Below, piece after piece: positions 15,922 to 24,126 of a DNA stretch of 26,822 bases. The notes below the pieces were generated by a model, which saw only the letters and a program-made list of their open reading frames with translations, made no database searches and was not told the DNA's origin. The stretch is from Oligoflexia bacterium (GTDB taxonomy: Bacteria; Bdellovibrionota; UBA1018; CAIMNF01), in NCBI GenBank assembly GCA_903858975.1, contig CAIOKW010000209.1, positions 1 to 26,822 of the forward strand, read 5' to 3'. Position 1 is the stretch's first letter; the number at the start of each line of letters is the position of its first letter. The translations under genes and the position numbers were made by a program.

Positions 15922-15997
15922 CTCTTCAACTTAGTTTTAGTTTGAAAAGCGCGCAATCCCTTTGATGGGTAACTTGGTGCGTTAAGTGCTATTTTCT

Positions 15998-17416
15998 TTA
16001 GATTAACTTCTTCGACTTAAAGAGCTTCATCGCCGATTCATTCGCATACACGTTTGGAACGAAATTGATGTAGTTCGAGAGGCGTTTCACAATGGAGTTT
16101 TCCACCTCAATTAACAACTTCACTCCCGCTCGCTTGGTGACAATCTTCACGGGCTCCAGCTCCATGTAAAGAGGGCCCTTCCGTTCTTTTTTATTTAACT
16201 TTTCACGAGAGGCAGTAAACGCAATGTCTTTATTAGGGACATCGGCAATGATCCACTCTTTCCCGGTTCCATATTTCTCAATCACGTCCTCAAAATCTCC
16301 GACAATGGCACGAATCCGCTTTACTCGCTTTTCCCGCTCCTTCTCGGATCCGGTTGCTTCAAGGATTCTATGCTCGAACTCAGGATGATGGACAGTTTTG
16401 GGCGCCTTTCGGTAGAGGAGCATCTCGATCCACTCATTCGTGTGCGGATCTTCCGTTAACCCCAAATGCCGAACTTCCTGACAGCGATTGATGAAGTAAA
16501 CATCATTCCACCAAAAGAAGCGCTCGTCTCGATCTTCAATCATTTGCAAAAGATCATGGAATTGATGGATTAAGTCTTCCTGCAAAAACTTCTCTGCAAT
16601 ATGTGTCGAGATCACATCGAACTTAGAGGATTGCGGGTTTTTAATGACCTGAGAATACCAGTTGAACCGAGCAATCAAGAAATCCTCCACTGCTCGCATC
16701 GCATTCTCTCTGACCCCAAACCCAACTTGCCCTCGACCAATATCAAAAGTGGTGAGATTCGCTAAAATATAGTCCCGGTCAAACTGGCCGTACTGAATCC
16801 CGGTATAGTAAGAATCACGAAGCAAGTAATCCATGCGATCTGCATCGAGATCCGAGTGCATCAACTGATTTGCGATCATGTACGGCGACTCGCCCTTAAT
16901 GATTTTAGAAATCATCGCCACATCAAATCCATAGTCCTCAAGGATACGAGTAATCCCACCCTCATATCGGGTATTCTTAATAATAAACGCACCCAAGTGT
17001 TCATGGTTGTTGGAAAGGGTTTTCGCCCTCTTCGGAAGCCTCCGCTCATCATTCCCGTGCCTCATATAGGCATATTCAACGGTATGGGAAAACGGAAAAG
17101 TACCAATGTCATGCATGAGCGCCGAAATCCTGAGACTCTTATGCAACATTGCAGCCGGAGAAGTGGCTTTTGCATCAAAGAGTTCATGATCCGGAACCGC
17201 GAGCCCGAGCGCCCGAAGCATCTGATCCATCGAGTGCATCACGCCGATCGTGTGTGCAAAACGATTGTGCTCAGCTCCAGGAAAAATGTAATTTGCAAAA
17301 CTCAGCTGTTTAATCCAACGGAGTCTTTGGAAAAAAGGAGAGTTAATGATTTGCTCTTCCCACTCGGTGATTGGAATAAAGCCATACAACACATCGTAAA
17401 GAACACTGCGCTTCAA
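15998..17416 (-). CDS. HD-domain phosphohydrolase (dNTPase/SAMHD1-like superfamily)
   Basis: 472 aa from the TTG at 17416, chosen because AAGGAG lies 7 nt upstream; another TTG at 17443 would add nine residues without a ribosome site. Metal-binding HD motifs are in order: NRFAHTIGVMHSM (H), SALMHDIGTFPFSHTVEYAY (HD) and MHSDLDADRMDYLLRDSYY (D). The region QRLRWIKQLSFANYIFPGAE is typical of the large HD phosphohydrolase (COG1078) family, some of which are dNTP triphosphohydrolases. The C-terminal 150 residues are basic. Substrate is not determined. It is divergent from rimI. Confidence 0.9.
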   Translation of the reverse strand: MKRSVLYDVLYGFIPITEWEEQIINSPFFQRLRWIKQLSFANYIFPGAEHNRFAHTIGVMHSMDQMLRALGLAVPDHELFDAKATSPAAMLHKSLRISALMHDIGTFPFSHTVEYAYMRHGNDERRLPKRAKTLSNNHEHLGAFIIKNTRYEGGITRILEDYGFDVAMISKIIKGESPYMIANQLMHSDLDADRMDYLLRDSYYTGIQYGQFDRDYILANLTTFDIGRGQVGFGVRENAMRAVEDFLIARFNWYSQVIKNPQSSKFDVISTHIAEKFLQEDLIHQFHDLLQMIEDRDERFFWWNDVYFINRCQEVRHLGLTEDPHTNEWIEMLLYRKAPKTVHHPEFEHRILEATGSEKEREKRVKRIRAIVGDFEDVIEKYGTGKEWIIADVPNKDIAFTASREKLNKKERKGPLYMELEPVKIVTKRAGVKLLIEVENSIVKRLSNYINFVPNVYANESAMKLFKSKKLI

Positions 17417-17473
17417 CGGAGGACTCCTTGGTTCTGGCCCCAATCCAGATGGGACTCTTCTATTTTATCTTAG

Positions 17474-17502
17474 TTTTTAGGGACCTGCACCTTGCATTTC
17501 AA
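17474..17502 (-). promoter_or_regulatory. Putative sigma70-type promoter for the HD phosphohydrolase
   Basis: On the minus strand TTGAAA (17497-17502) is followed by exactly 17 nt and TAAAAA (17474-17479), 5/6 and 4/6 matches to consensus. Transcription would begin near 17467, about 50 nt before the TTG start with its AAGGAG site. An overlapping TAAAAT could serve as an alternative -10. Confidence 0.4.
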
Positions 17503-17528
17503 CCTGAGGGCCGATAGATGTAAATGCC

Positions 17529-18011
17529 ATGGACCCACAGCAATCCGTAAGTCTTCGCCCGGCGACCCCTGATGATCTTGAGCAGATCCTTGAAATTGAG
17601 GGGAAAAGCTATCCTGAGCCCTGGAGTCGCGAGCACTTCACCATCGAGATGCAGACTCCTCATTCTCGATTCCTCGTGCTCACCGATGATGAAACGGATT
17701 CCGTTGTGCTGGGATACCTGATTTACTGGATTCAAGCAGAAGGAGTCTCACTTTTAAACATCTCCACCCATCCCAAATGGCGTGGCCTCGGCTTCAGCAA
17801 AAAAATGATTCAAGCCATGATCAATGAAACCGTTCGTGAAGAAATTCCAAAGATTATATTGGAAGTCCGGGCAAGTAATCGTGTCGCGATCCGCCTCTAC
17901 CTTCAATCAGGATTCAAGAAAACTCACGAACGCAAAAACTTCTATAAAGATGGTGAGTCTGCAGTCGTCATGGAAATGAAGACCAGCGATATCGATACCC
18001 TTATACAGTAA
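17529..18011 (+). CDS. rimI: Ribosomal protein alanine N-acetyltransferase (RimI-type GNAT)
   Basis: 160 aa GNAT acetyltransferase that would acetylate an N-terminal amino group with acetyl-CoA (in E. coli, ribosomal protein S18). It shows SLRPATPDDLEQILEIE, YPEPWSREHF (the RimI-specific P-W-S), the acetyl-CoA loop STHPKWRGLGFSKKMI, and LEVRASNRVAIRLYLQSGF followed by RKNFYKDGESAVVMEM. The ATG at 17529 starts close to the domain; no Shine-Dalgarno is near it. The stop is one base from the stop of the convergent exported protein, with no terminator between. Confidence 0.88.
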   Translation: MDPQQSVSLRPATPDDLEQILEIEGKSYPEPWSREHFTIEMQTPHSRFLVLTDDETDSVVLGYLIYWIQAEGVSLLNISTHPKWRGLGFSKKMIQAMINETVREEIPKIILEVRASNRVAIRLYLQSGFKKTHERKNFYKDGESAVVMEMKTSDIDTLIQ

Positions 18012-18012
18012 T

Positions 18013-18498
18013 CTAATCCCGATTACAGCCCTTGCGCATGACAAAGTGTGACGGGGCTTGATAAAGCGAAGCACATCCCTTGAGGTCGCGTGTGCGGTTG
18101 AAATTTAACTTTAGAATGGCAAAATCCTTTACAGGAATATCTTGCGATCCTTTCTTGCCGATATAGGAGAAGCGTATTTCTAGTAAGTCCTGGGGCACAC
18201 GCTTCGCTTGAACACTCACCATTCGATCGCGAGGAAGAATTAGCTCTGGATCGAGCAAGCCGGGATCCCCAATCGAAATTGCTCGCTCAGTGAGTAGGCT
18301 TTTAACCTGGACGGACTTTAAGCACGAGGGCTCCCCCCCTTGCCAGCGTAAACCTAGAAGCTCGAGCTCCACATAATCCTTAGCAATTTGAAGATAGTCC
18401 TCGCACACCTCATCCGAAAAAACAGGTTCCACGACCACAGGGGTTTCAGCGCGATTCTCGGGGGTAGCCCATTGAAGGAGGAGAAGCAGAAAAATCAT
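18013..18498 (-). CDS. Exported protein of unknown function, four cysteines
   Basis: 161 aa. A hydrophobic start (MIFLLLLLQWATPENRAET) lacks the usual basic n-region but looks like a short signal peptide. Mature cysteines occur in DEVCEDYL, PSCLKSVQ, KGCASLYQ and RKGCNRD, which could form two disulfides in the periplasm. The middle is beta-rich (VSVQAKRVPQDLLEIRFSYI). I do not recognise a family. The ATG overlaps the stop of the upstream exported gene as ATGA (18495-18498), so the two products are probably made together and may interact. Confidence 0.65.
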   Translation of the reverse strand: MIFLLLLLQWATPENRAETPVVVEPVFSDEVCEDYLQIAKDYVELELLGLRWQGGEPSCLKSVQVKSLLTERAISIGDPGLLDPELILPRDRMVSVQAKRVPQDLLEIRFSYIGKKGSQDIPVKDFAILKLNFNRTRDLKGCASLYQAPSHFVMRKGCNRD

Positions 18499-19436
18499 TT
18501 CCTCTCCCTCCGCATTTCATCGAGACAACATTGAGCACAGGTGCCCCCATCCATTTGAAAAGTATTCTCCGAGTGTATACGGCATTCTGGATCTTGTACC
18601 TTCGGCCGAAAAACCTTCAATGAATTCTGAACTTTTAAGGAGGCAGGCAACTTTTTAAAACCTAAACGCCCAAGCCCATCCATCAAACAGCGATGAACCG
18701 CTCGCTCTTGAAGAAGGGTGTTCCACATTCCTGTACCTTGATCCCCACCCATTAAAGAGTGCCAGGATCCATGCTTGAGCTCAGCGCGTGAGGAATCCTT
18801 AAAGGAAAGAAAAATGAGAGAAATTTGATACTGGCGTGAATCTGAAGTCCACTCTTGGCATTGTGCTTCAAGCTTCAAAAAAGCGCGATCAAGTGACCGC
18901 TCTTTTCGTATGGACGAAGTTAAATCATTTTCAAGATGGGCCTGATACGAGAATGGATCTTTGCTTACTGAATCTAGAATGATCGATTGGTTCCCAATTT
19001 TTAAAACATCTCCCGCAGTCAACTCCGAATCCATTCCCTGTAAAGTAAGGCATCGCGCAGACTCAACCAGGCCTGCACTCTTCAGAGCCCGACTGACAAA
19101 TCCAGCACTTCCCTGCTTCAGCATCTCGGCCTGAAGTGCAGGCTTCATTTCTTGAGTCAATTGACAACTTCGAGTGAGGACAGCACCCGCAGCCCACGCG
19201 CCCAATGCAAGACTTCGAGAACTCTCTGTCAGGGTGCTCTCTTCCGTCGGAATAGAATTGCAGGCACTTTTCTTAAAGAACAGTGTTTCGATTTGGGATT
19301 TTAGATGACTTTTTTCGAAAGTCTCTTGTCCCCCGCAAACCGATTCACAAGCGCCATGGTCTGCCCTCGCATCCGAAAAGCTCAGTACGCTTGAAAACCA
19401 CAGGAGTGTTAAAAATCGCCGTAAAAAGAGACCCAT
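18495..19436 (-). CDS. Exported Cys-rich protein of unknown function
   Basis: 313 aa. A signal peptide (MGLFLRRFLTLLWFSSVLSF, cleavage likely after DARA) leads into DHGACESVCGGQE, and the C terminus carries DGGTCAQCCLDEMRRERK. In all about 11 cysteines occur in the mature part, including C-x3-C near the start and C-x2-CC at the end. This suggests disulfides or a metal site in the periplasm. No family is recognised. AAGAGGG about 5 nt before the ATG supports the start. It lies 41 nt after valS and is coupled to the next exported gene. Confidence 0.65.
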   Translation of the reverse strand: MGLFLRRFLTLLWFSSVLSFSDARADHGACESVCGGQETFEKSHLKSQIETLFFKKSACNSIPTEESTLTESSRSLALGAWAAGAVLTRSCQLTQEMKPALQAEMLKQGSAGFVSRALKSAGLVESARCLTLQGMDSELTAGDVLKIGNQSIILDSVSKDPFSYQAHLENDLTSSIRKERSLDRAFLKLEAQCQEWTSDSRQYQISLIFLSFKDSSRAELKHGSWHSLMGGDQGTGMWNTLLQERAVHRCLMDGLGRLGFKKLPASLKVQNSLKVFRPKVQDPECRIHSENTFQMDGGTCAQCCLDEMRRERK

Positions 19437-19477
19437 ATGCCCTCTTCAGATTAACACAGACGATCACACTTTTGGCA

Positions 19478-22138
19478 TCAAGCTTTTTGATCAGGACCGT
19501 ATTCAATGGCAACTACACTAAATTCGTTTAATGCCATGGAACCCAGAGGCTCCCATTCGACCTTCTCGGTTTTAGTGGCCCCCTGTACGTCTTTAAGGGC
19601 TGGCATCAGGGACTCGATTGACTTCGGATTCGCCTTCAGACGAATCAAAGTCACGGGACGAGCAATGGACACCTTTGAGAGGGTCTTTTGTTGGTTGATC
19701 GCACTTAATGTGGCAATTGCAGCATCAAAGACGAGCGCATCGCCCGGCTTGAAAACTTCAAACTCAGCAACATTCGGATAGAGGCACTGATGGATGCTCT
19801 TTCCTTCAGTTTGGAAGGCATAACTCCAAACCTCTTCAGTCGTATACGGAAGGAAAGGAGCAAAAGCTTTTAAGAAAGTCTTCAATCCAAAACGAAGGGC
19901 ATGGACTGCAGAGGCTTTTACCCGAAGTTCATCCGCCGTTGTTTTTTCTCCCCAAGTTCTAGATTTCACGAGCTCAAGATAAGAATCCGTGAAATGAGAC
20001 CAAAAAAACTTTTCCATTTCCATCAATGCTTGGGCGGGCTCATAAGACTCAAATGACTTTACGGCCTCACCCACTTGAGCTTTTAGCTTCTCCAAGAATG
20101 CAAGGTCAAGCGGTTCAGTCACTTCACCTGCTTCAGCACTATTCGAAAGAACAAATTTTCCGGCATTGAACAACTTCATCGCAAGTCTTCGACCAATCTT
20201 CATGATGCCTGGATCAAAAGCAGTATCGACGCCATAACGCGCAAGCCCCGCCCAGTAGCGAACTGCATCGGCACCGAACTCTTCGATGAATTGAGAAGGC
20301 GTGACCACGTTGCCTTTTGATTTAGACATCTTTTTTCGGTCTGGATCCAATACCCATCCTGAAATCATGATGTGCTTCCATGGGATTTTCTCTTCATGCA
20401 ACATCGCTTTTGCAATCGTATAGAACGCCCATGTCCGAATAATTTCGTGAGACTGAGGACGTATATCCATTGGAAAAATTTTACGGTGCCGCTCTGGATT
20501 GAGTTCCCACTGAGATCCAAGTTGAGGCGTGAGTGATGAAGTAAACCAGGTATCAAATACGTCGGCTTCACCGATGAAACCGTTCGCTTGACCGCGCTGT
20601 GATTCAGTAAACCCTTTCGGGCAATCCGACATTGGGTCCACGGGTAACTGCTCCTTTGAGGGAAGCATTGGCTTTGAAAAATCTACCGCCCCGTTCGCAT
20701 CAAGAGCATACCAAACGGGGATGCTCACTCCGAAGAACCGCTGGCGACTCACGCACCAGTCGATGCTGAGGTTTTCAGTCCAATTCTTAAAGCGAGAATA
20801 CATAAACTCCGGATGCCATTTCACTTGCGATCCGTATTCAATGATCTTTTCTTTTTTATCAACGAGTTTCACAAACCACTGTCTCGTAGTCATGATCTCT
20901 ACGGGACGATCCCCTTTTTCATAGTACTTCACCGCATGAGAAATCGGCTTTGGAGGATTCTTCATCGCGCCTGAAGCCTGGAGTAGCTCTACCATGAGTT
21001 TTTGAGCCTGCTTAACAGTTTTCCCCTGAACCTTTTGATAGTGTTCATTGGCAAGTGCTGCATCGGAAGAAGGATAAAGTTCGGATCCGAAAGTGATCGG
21101 CTGAAGGCGACCGTCACGACCAATGATCTGACGAAGGTTTAGTTTCTGCTCTCTCCACCACTGAACATCGGTTTGGTCACCAAAGGTACAGACCATCAAG
21201 ATTCCTGTCCCTTTTTCTGGATTCACCACTTCACTCGCAAAGATAGGAATGCGAACACCAAAGAGTGGGCTCACTGCAAATTTTCCAATCAAGCTTTTGT
21301 AGCGAGCATCATCTGGATGAGTGGTAATCCCCACGCACGCGGGAAGGAGTTCAGGACGAGTGGTTGCAATTGTGAACGTCCCGCCCCCTTCTACTTGAAA
21401 CTCAATATCATGAAATGCTCCAGGAATTTCGCGATCCTCCAACTCAGCCTGCGCTCCCGCGGTTTGAAAATCAGTATCCCAAAGAGTGGGCGCCTCTACT
21501 TGAACCATTTCTCTTTTTGCAAAGAGATCCAGGAAACTGAGCTGCGCAATTTTTCGAGAGTTCTCGTCAATCGTTGCGTACTCGAGGCTCCAGTCCACGG
21601 AGAGGCCAATATCACTCCAAAGTTTTTTGAAAAGTTTTTCATCCTCAACTGTCAATTTGTGGCAGTGCTCAATAAAGTTTTTACGGGAAAGACTTCGCTG
21701 AGGAATTTTTTTTGCTTCAAGCTCTTTCTCTGTCATCGTCGATAGGATCGGCGGCAGATCGAGTCCTGCTTCATAAGGAACGCTCGCATCACAGCGAATA
21801 TGGAAAAAGTTTTGAACTCGTCGTTCAGTCGGAAGTCCGTTGTCATCCCAGCCCATCGGGTAAAACACATTTTTCCCCTTCATGCGCTGATAGCGGGCTA
21901 AAATGTCTGCTTGGGTGTAACTAAAAATGTGCCCCACGTGAAGTGATCCTGAAACGGTGGGAGGGGGGGTATCCACTGCAAACACGGGACGAGTATCATG
22001 CTCCTGATACTGATAGGTTTTTTCTTCGGTCCATTTCCCTTGAAGCTTACTTTCGACTTGAGCGAACTCAAGACTCTTCGGAAGCGCATTAAGATCAAGA
22101 CCCTGTACTTTTTGAAATGTGTTTGTGCTGTGAGACAT
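19478..22138 (-). CDS. valS: Valyl-tRNA synthetase, archaeal-like class
   Basis: 886 aa from the ATG at 22138 (MSHSTNTFQK), preceded by AGGAT at 8 nt; an upstream frame to 22201 adds an unlikely 21 residues. It charges tRNA(Val). The HIGH motif is in VSGSLHVGHIFSYTQADIL and KMSKS in DPDRKKMSKSKGNVVTPSQF. The segment after HIGH reads FYPMGWDDNGLPTERRVQNF, the archaeal/Rickettsia/actinobacterial type, instead of the usual bacterial PGTDHAGIATQ. The editing domain shows TFTIATTRPELLPACVGI. The C-terminal helical anticodon domain is followed only by a short tail. It heads a unit with two exported proteins. Confidence 0.97.
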   Translation of the reverse strand: MSHSTNTFQKVQGLDLNALPKSLEFAQVESKLQGKWTEEKTYQYQEHDTRPVFAVDTPPPTVSGSLHVGHIFSYTQADILARYQRMKGKNVFYPMGWDDNGLPTERRVQNFFHIRCDASVPYEAGLDLPPILSTMTEKELEAKKIPQRSLSRKNFIEHCHKLTVEDEKLFKKLWSDIGLSVDWSLEYATIDENSRKIAQLSFLDLFAKREMVQVEAPTLWDTDFQTAGAQAELEDREIPGAFHDIEFQVEGGGTFTIATTRPELLPACVGITTHPDDARYKSLIGKFAVSPLFGVRIPIFASEVVNPEKGTGILMVCTFGDQTDVQWWREQKLNLRQIIGRDGRLQPITFGSELYPSSDAALANEHYQKVQGKTVKQAQKLMVELLQASGAMKNPPKPISHAVKYYEKGDRPVEIMTTRQWFVKLVDKKEKIIEYGSQVKWHPEFMYSRFKNWTENLSIDWCVSRQRFFGVSIPVWYALDANGAVDFSKPMLPSKEQLPVDPMSDCPKGFTESQRGQANGFIGEADVFDTWFTSSLTPQLGSQWELNPERHRKIFPMDIRPQSHEIIRTWAFYTIAKAMLHEEKIPWKHIMISGWVLDPDRKKMSKSKGNVVTPSQFIEEFGADAVRYWAGLARYGVDTAFDPGIMKIGRRLAMKLFNAGKFVLSNSAEAGEVTEPLDLAFLEKLKAQVGEAVKSFESYEPAQALMEMEKFFWSHFTDSYLELVKSRTWGEKTTADELRVKASAVHALRFGLKTFLKAFAPFLPYTTEEVWSYAFQTEGKSIHQCLYPNVAEFEVFKPGDALVFDAAIATLSAINQQKTLSKVSIARPVTLIRLKANPKSIESLMPALKDVQGATKTEKVEWEPLGSMALNEFSVVAIEYGPDQKA

Positions 22139-22207
22139 GTGGGAAATCCTATCATCAGCCTTATTTTTACGGCAAATGAAGATCCCGTTAATGCGGTGCA
22201 TAATTGC

Positions 22208-22984
22208 TCAATAAAGGCAGTTTGCTCGCTTTTGGTCGTTGGGTTGAAGAACTCGCTTTGCCCTTCCTTGAATTCCATCAAAGCCAATCGATGGATACAT
22301 TACCGCTTGAACATAATCTTCTGGGGCTGCCGCACATCCACTTCCCGAACAAGAATGATCGACCCCCATGAGGTGTCCTAATTCATGCGTGATGATCGTC
22401 TGAAGGTCTGGAACCGGCTGACCGGATACAAAGAAATTTTGGAAATTAATTTCCATCATCCCTGCAGAGTAGATCGGGTAAACCGAACTCGATGTACTGA
22501 CCGGACAGGTGCTAGTGAGCCCAATTACGGCCGAACCGTAACTCCAACCTGAAGTCACTTTGTAAATCATCAGGTGTTGAGTAAAACCGTGCTCATCAAC
22601 CATTTGCTGGCTGCATATCGTTCGCGTGGTGGGATGACCACCTCCTGAACCTAAAACATCCAAACTGGAAGTGCCGGAAAGAAAAAGGGAGAAGCCCTTG
22701 GACTCTTGGAAAAACGTATTCCAAGTATCAATCGCAGCCTGCACAGAAGCTAACTCAGATGCAGAAAAGTCGACCGCTTGAACCGCAAGCGGAATAGGAT
22801 GCACGGACCAGTGTCCTCGAAGGGTCATTTTCTGATCGGAGTTCAGAGCACACTCGGTTGCAATCGGCTCCACCTGTGGCGCACAGGCAAAAATCAAAAA
22901 GCAAATCAGTCCTCGAGAGAATTCCCGAAGGCGGCTCCGAATGATTTTTGTAATTGGCCCTAAACCCAATACCATACTAATCAT
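22208..22984 (-). CDS. Matrixin-like zinc metalloprotease, probable lipoprotein (copy 1)
   Basis: 258 aa. The zinc site is HELGHLMGVDH (H200, E201, H204, H210), the metzincin HExxHxxGxxH motif, with a Met-turn in AVMYPS (M229). The N terminus has a hydrophobic stretch ending LICFLIFACAP, which reads as a lipobox with C34 as the lipidated residue. The protease would face the periplasm or the outside. Mature cysteines (EC, TIC, TCP, HSCSGSGC, NCLY) are all shared with copy 2. The start is uncertain: ATGs at 22984 and 22975 both lack a clear Shine-Dalgarno. It lies 51 nt after copy 2 and 69 nt before valS. Confidence 0.88.
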   Translation of the reverse strand: MISMVLGLGPITKIIRSRLREFSRGLICFLIFACAPQVEPIATECALNSDQKMTLRGHWSVHPIPLAVQAVDFSASELASVQAAIDTWNTFFQESKGFSLFLSGTSSLDVLGSGGGHPTTRTICSQQMVDEHGFTQHLMIYKVTSGWSYGSAVIGLTSTCPVSTSSSVYPIYSAGMMEINFQNFFVSGQPVPDLQTIITHELGHLMGVDHSCSGSGCAAAPEDYVQAVMYPSIGFDGIQGRAKRVLQPNDQKRANCLY

Positions 22985-23035
22985 GTCGGCTTTTTGACCC
23001 TAAAAGTTGAGTCCAATTTGATGCGGCCCGTAGAA

Positions 23036-23800
23036 TTAATAAAGACAATTGGCCCGCTGTTGATCATTGAGCTGGATCACCCGTTTTGCGATCCCCTCAT
23101 TTCCATTAAAACCGGCAGAGGGATACATCACCGCTTCATAATAACTCTCGGGAGCACTCGCGCAGGCATTGCCACTACAAGAATGATCCACGCCCAGTAA
23201 ATGCCCGAGCTCATGAAGGACGATCGATTGAAGATCAGGAACCTTCTGACCCACATTAAAAAAGTTTTGAAAGTTAATCTCCATCATCCCGCCATAAAAC
23301 GAAGGATAGGCTGCGTTTGCGGTTCGAGAAGGACAATTACTCGTAAGACCAATCACGCTTGAGCCGTAGGACCACCCTGAATTCACTTTATAAATCATCA
23401 ATTGACGGGTGAAACCCTTAGTATTCACTGCTTGGGTACCACAAATGGTTCGCGAGGTGGGACGAGCCCCCCCGGAACTCACGACATCTAAAGAAGAACT
23501 GCCCGATAAGAAAAGGGCAAAGCCTTTTGATTCCTTAAAAAAACTATTCCAACTATCAATCGCAGACTGAAGCATCGCAAGTTCTGCAGGGGAAAAATCA
23601 ACGGCCTGCACGGCGAGTGGAATCGGATGGAAAGCCCAATGCCCTTTCAGGGTCCCAGTCTGATCCGAATTGACGACACATTCAGAAGTAAAAGAACCGG
23701 TCTGGGGGGCACAGGCGAAAATGGCAAAGCACAAGAGCCCTCGAGAGATCTCTCGAAAGCAACTCCTCACGGATTGCCATTTCTGAGCGTCGTTCCACAT
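23036..23800 (-). CDS. Matrixin-like zinc metalloprotease, probable lipoprotein (copy 2)
   Basis: 254 aa. HELGHLLGVDH (H196, E197, H200, H206) and AVMYPS (Met-turn M225) give the complete metzincin active site with the same spacing as copy 1. The lipobox is LLCFAIFACAP with C30 as the likely lipidated cysteine. AGGGG about 9 nt before the ATG at 23800 supports the start. Over the 225 residues from the lipid cysteine to the end, an ungapped hand alignment with copy 1 gives about 70 differences, or roughly 69% identity. The substrate is unknown; secreted proteases of predators often attack host or matrix protein, which is only a possibility. Confidence 0.88.
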   Translation of the reverse strand: MWNDAQKWQSVRSCFREISRGLLCFAIFACAPQTGSFTSECVVNSDQTGTLKGHWAFHPIPLAVQAVDFSPAELAMLQSAIDSWNSFFKESKGFALFLSGSSSLDVVSSGGARPTSRTICGTQAVNTKGFTRQLMIYKVNSGWSYGSSVIGLTSNCPSRTANAAYPSFYGGMMEINFQNFFNVGQKVPDLQSIVLHELGHLLGVDHSCSGNACASAPESYYEAVMYPSAGFNGNEGIAKRVIQLNDQQRANCLY

Positions 23801-23911
23801 GACCCAAATCCCCTAATACCAAGGGCTCATCTGAACCCTCTAATATTGTACTATTTTTATCGGTTATTGGGGCGCTAAAGTTAAGCGCTATTTGAAATGA
23901 ATAAAAAACCA

Positions 23912-24067
23912 TTAATTACGATGAGATACGCCCATTTTTTGAGCTTCAGAAGCGGGGATCCGCTCGACTACAATTCGATGAGGCGAGCTCAAGCAAGACG
24001 CAAGGCACAATAGCCCGGTCATGAGCAGTAAGAACACAAATTGAAACGAATGCTTTTTCGCCGACAT
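23912..24067 (-). CDS. Small lipoprotein, 51 aa
   Basis: A short gene with a strong Shine-Dalgarno (AGGAG six nt before the ATG at 24067). The product begins MSAKKHSFQFVFLLLMTGLL and has a lipobox LASC with C25 as the lipidated residue. That leaves a mature peptide of 27 residues (CLSSPHRIVVERIPASEAQK and a short tail). The signal layout (KK, 15-residue hydrophobic core, L-A-S-C) is textbook. Function is unknown; small lipoproteins of this size are often envelope stress or entericidin-like, but no family is recognised. It lies 59 nt after lipB and 111 nt before protease copy 2. Confidence 0.65.
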   Translation of the reverse strand: MSAKKHSFQFVFLLLMTGLLCLASCLSSPHRIVVERIPASEAQKMGVSHRN

Positions 24068-24079
24068 CACCCTCTCCTG

Positions 24080-24094
24080 GTTAACTATTTTAAC
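24080..24094 (-). promoter_or_regulatory. Possible -10 element within a short inverted repeat, upstream of the small lipoprotein
   Basis: GTTAACTATTTTAAC is an inverted repeat (GTTAA / TTAAC, 5-nt spacer). On the minus strand it contains TAAAAT (24087-24092), a 5/6 match to a -10 box, about 20 nt before the ATG at 24067. No good -35 is seen at 16-18 nt. It could be a promoter with an overlapping operator, or a chance AT-rich palindrome. Confidence 0.25.
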
Positions 24095-24126
24095 AAGAGA
24101 TGTTTAAAAAATGAAAATGAAAATTT

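Larger units (their letters stand above)
22208..23800 (-). repeat. Tandem gene duplication of the metalloprotease
   Basis: Two same-strand paralogs lie head to tail with 51 nt between. Their mature regions align without gaps (225 aa each), and conservation is strongest around the active site and in GMMEINFQNFF. The leaders differ in length and sequence. This indicates a local duplication that has since diverged. Confidence 0.85.

Noticed and set aside
16856..17473. A 205-aa plus-strand frame opposite the HD phosphohydrolase
   Set aside because: Shadow of the HD gene; basic, low-information product with no domain.
21173..21745. A 190-aa plus-strand frame inside valS
   Set aside because: Antisense shadow of a certain synthetase gene, with no motif or ribosome site.
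23865..23890. Inverted repeat GCGCT...AGCGC after the small lipoprotein gene
   Set aside because: Only a 5-bp stem with no T-run on the minus strand; not a convincing terminator.
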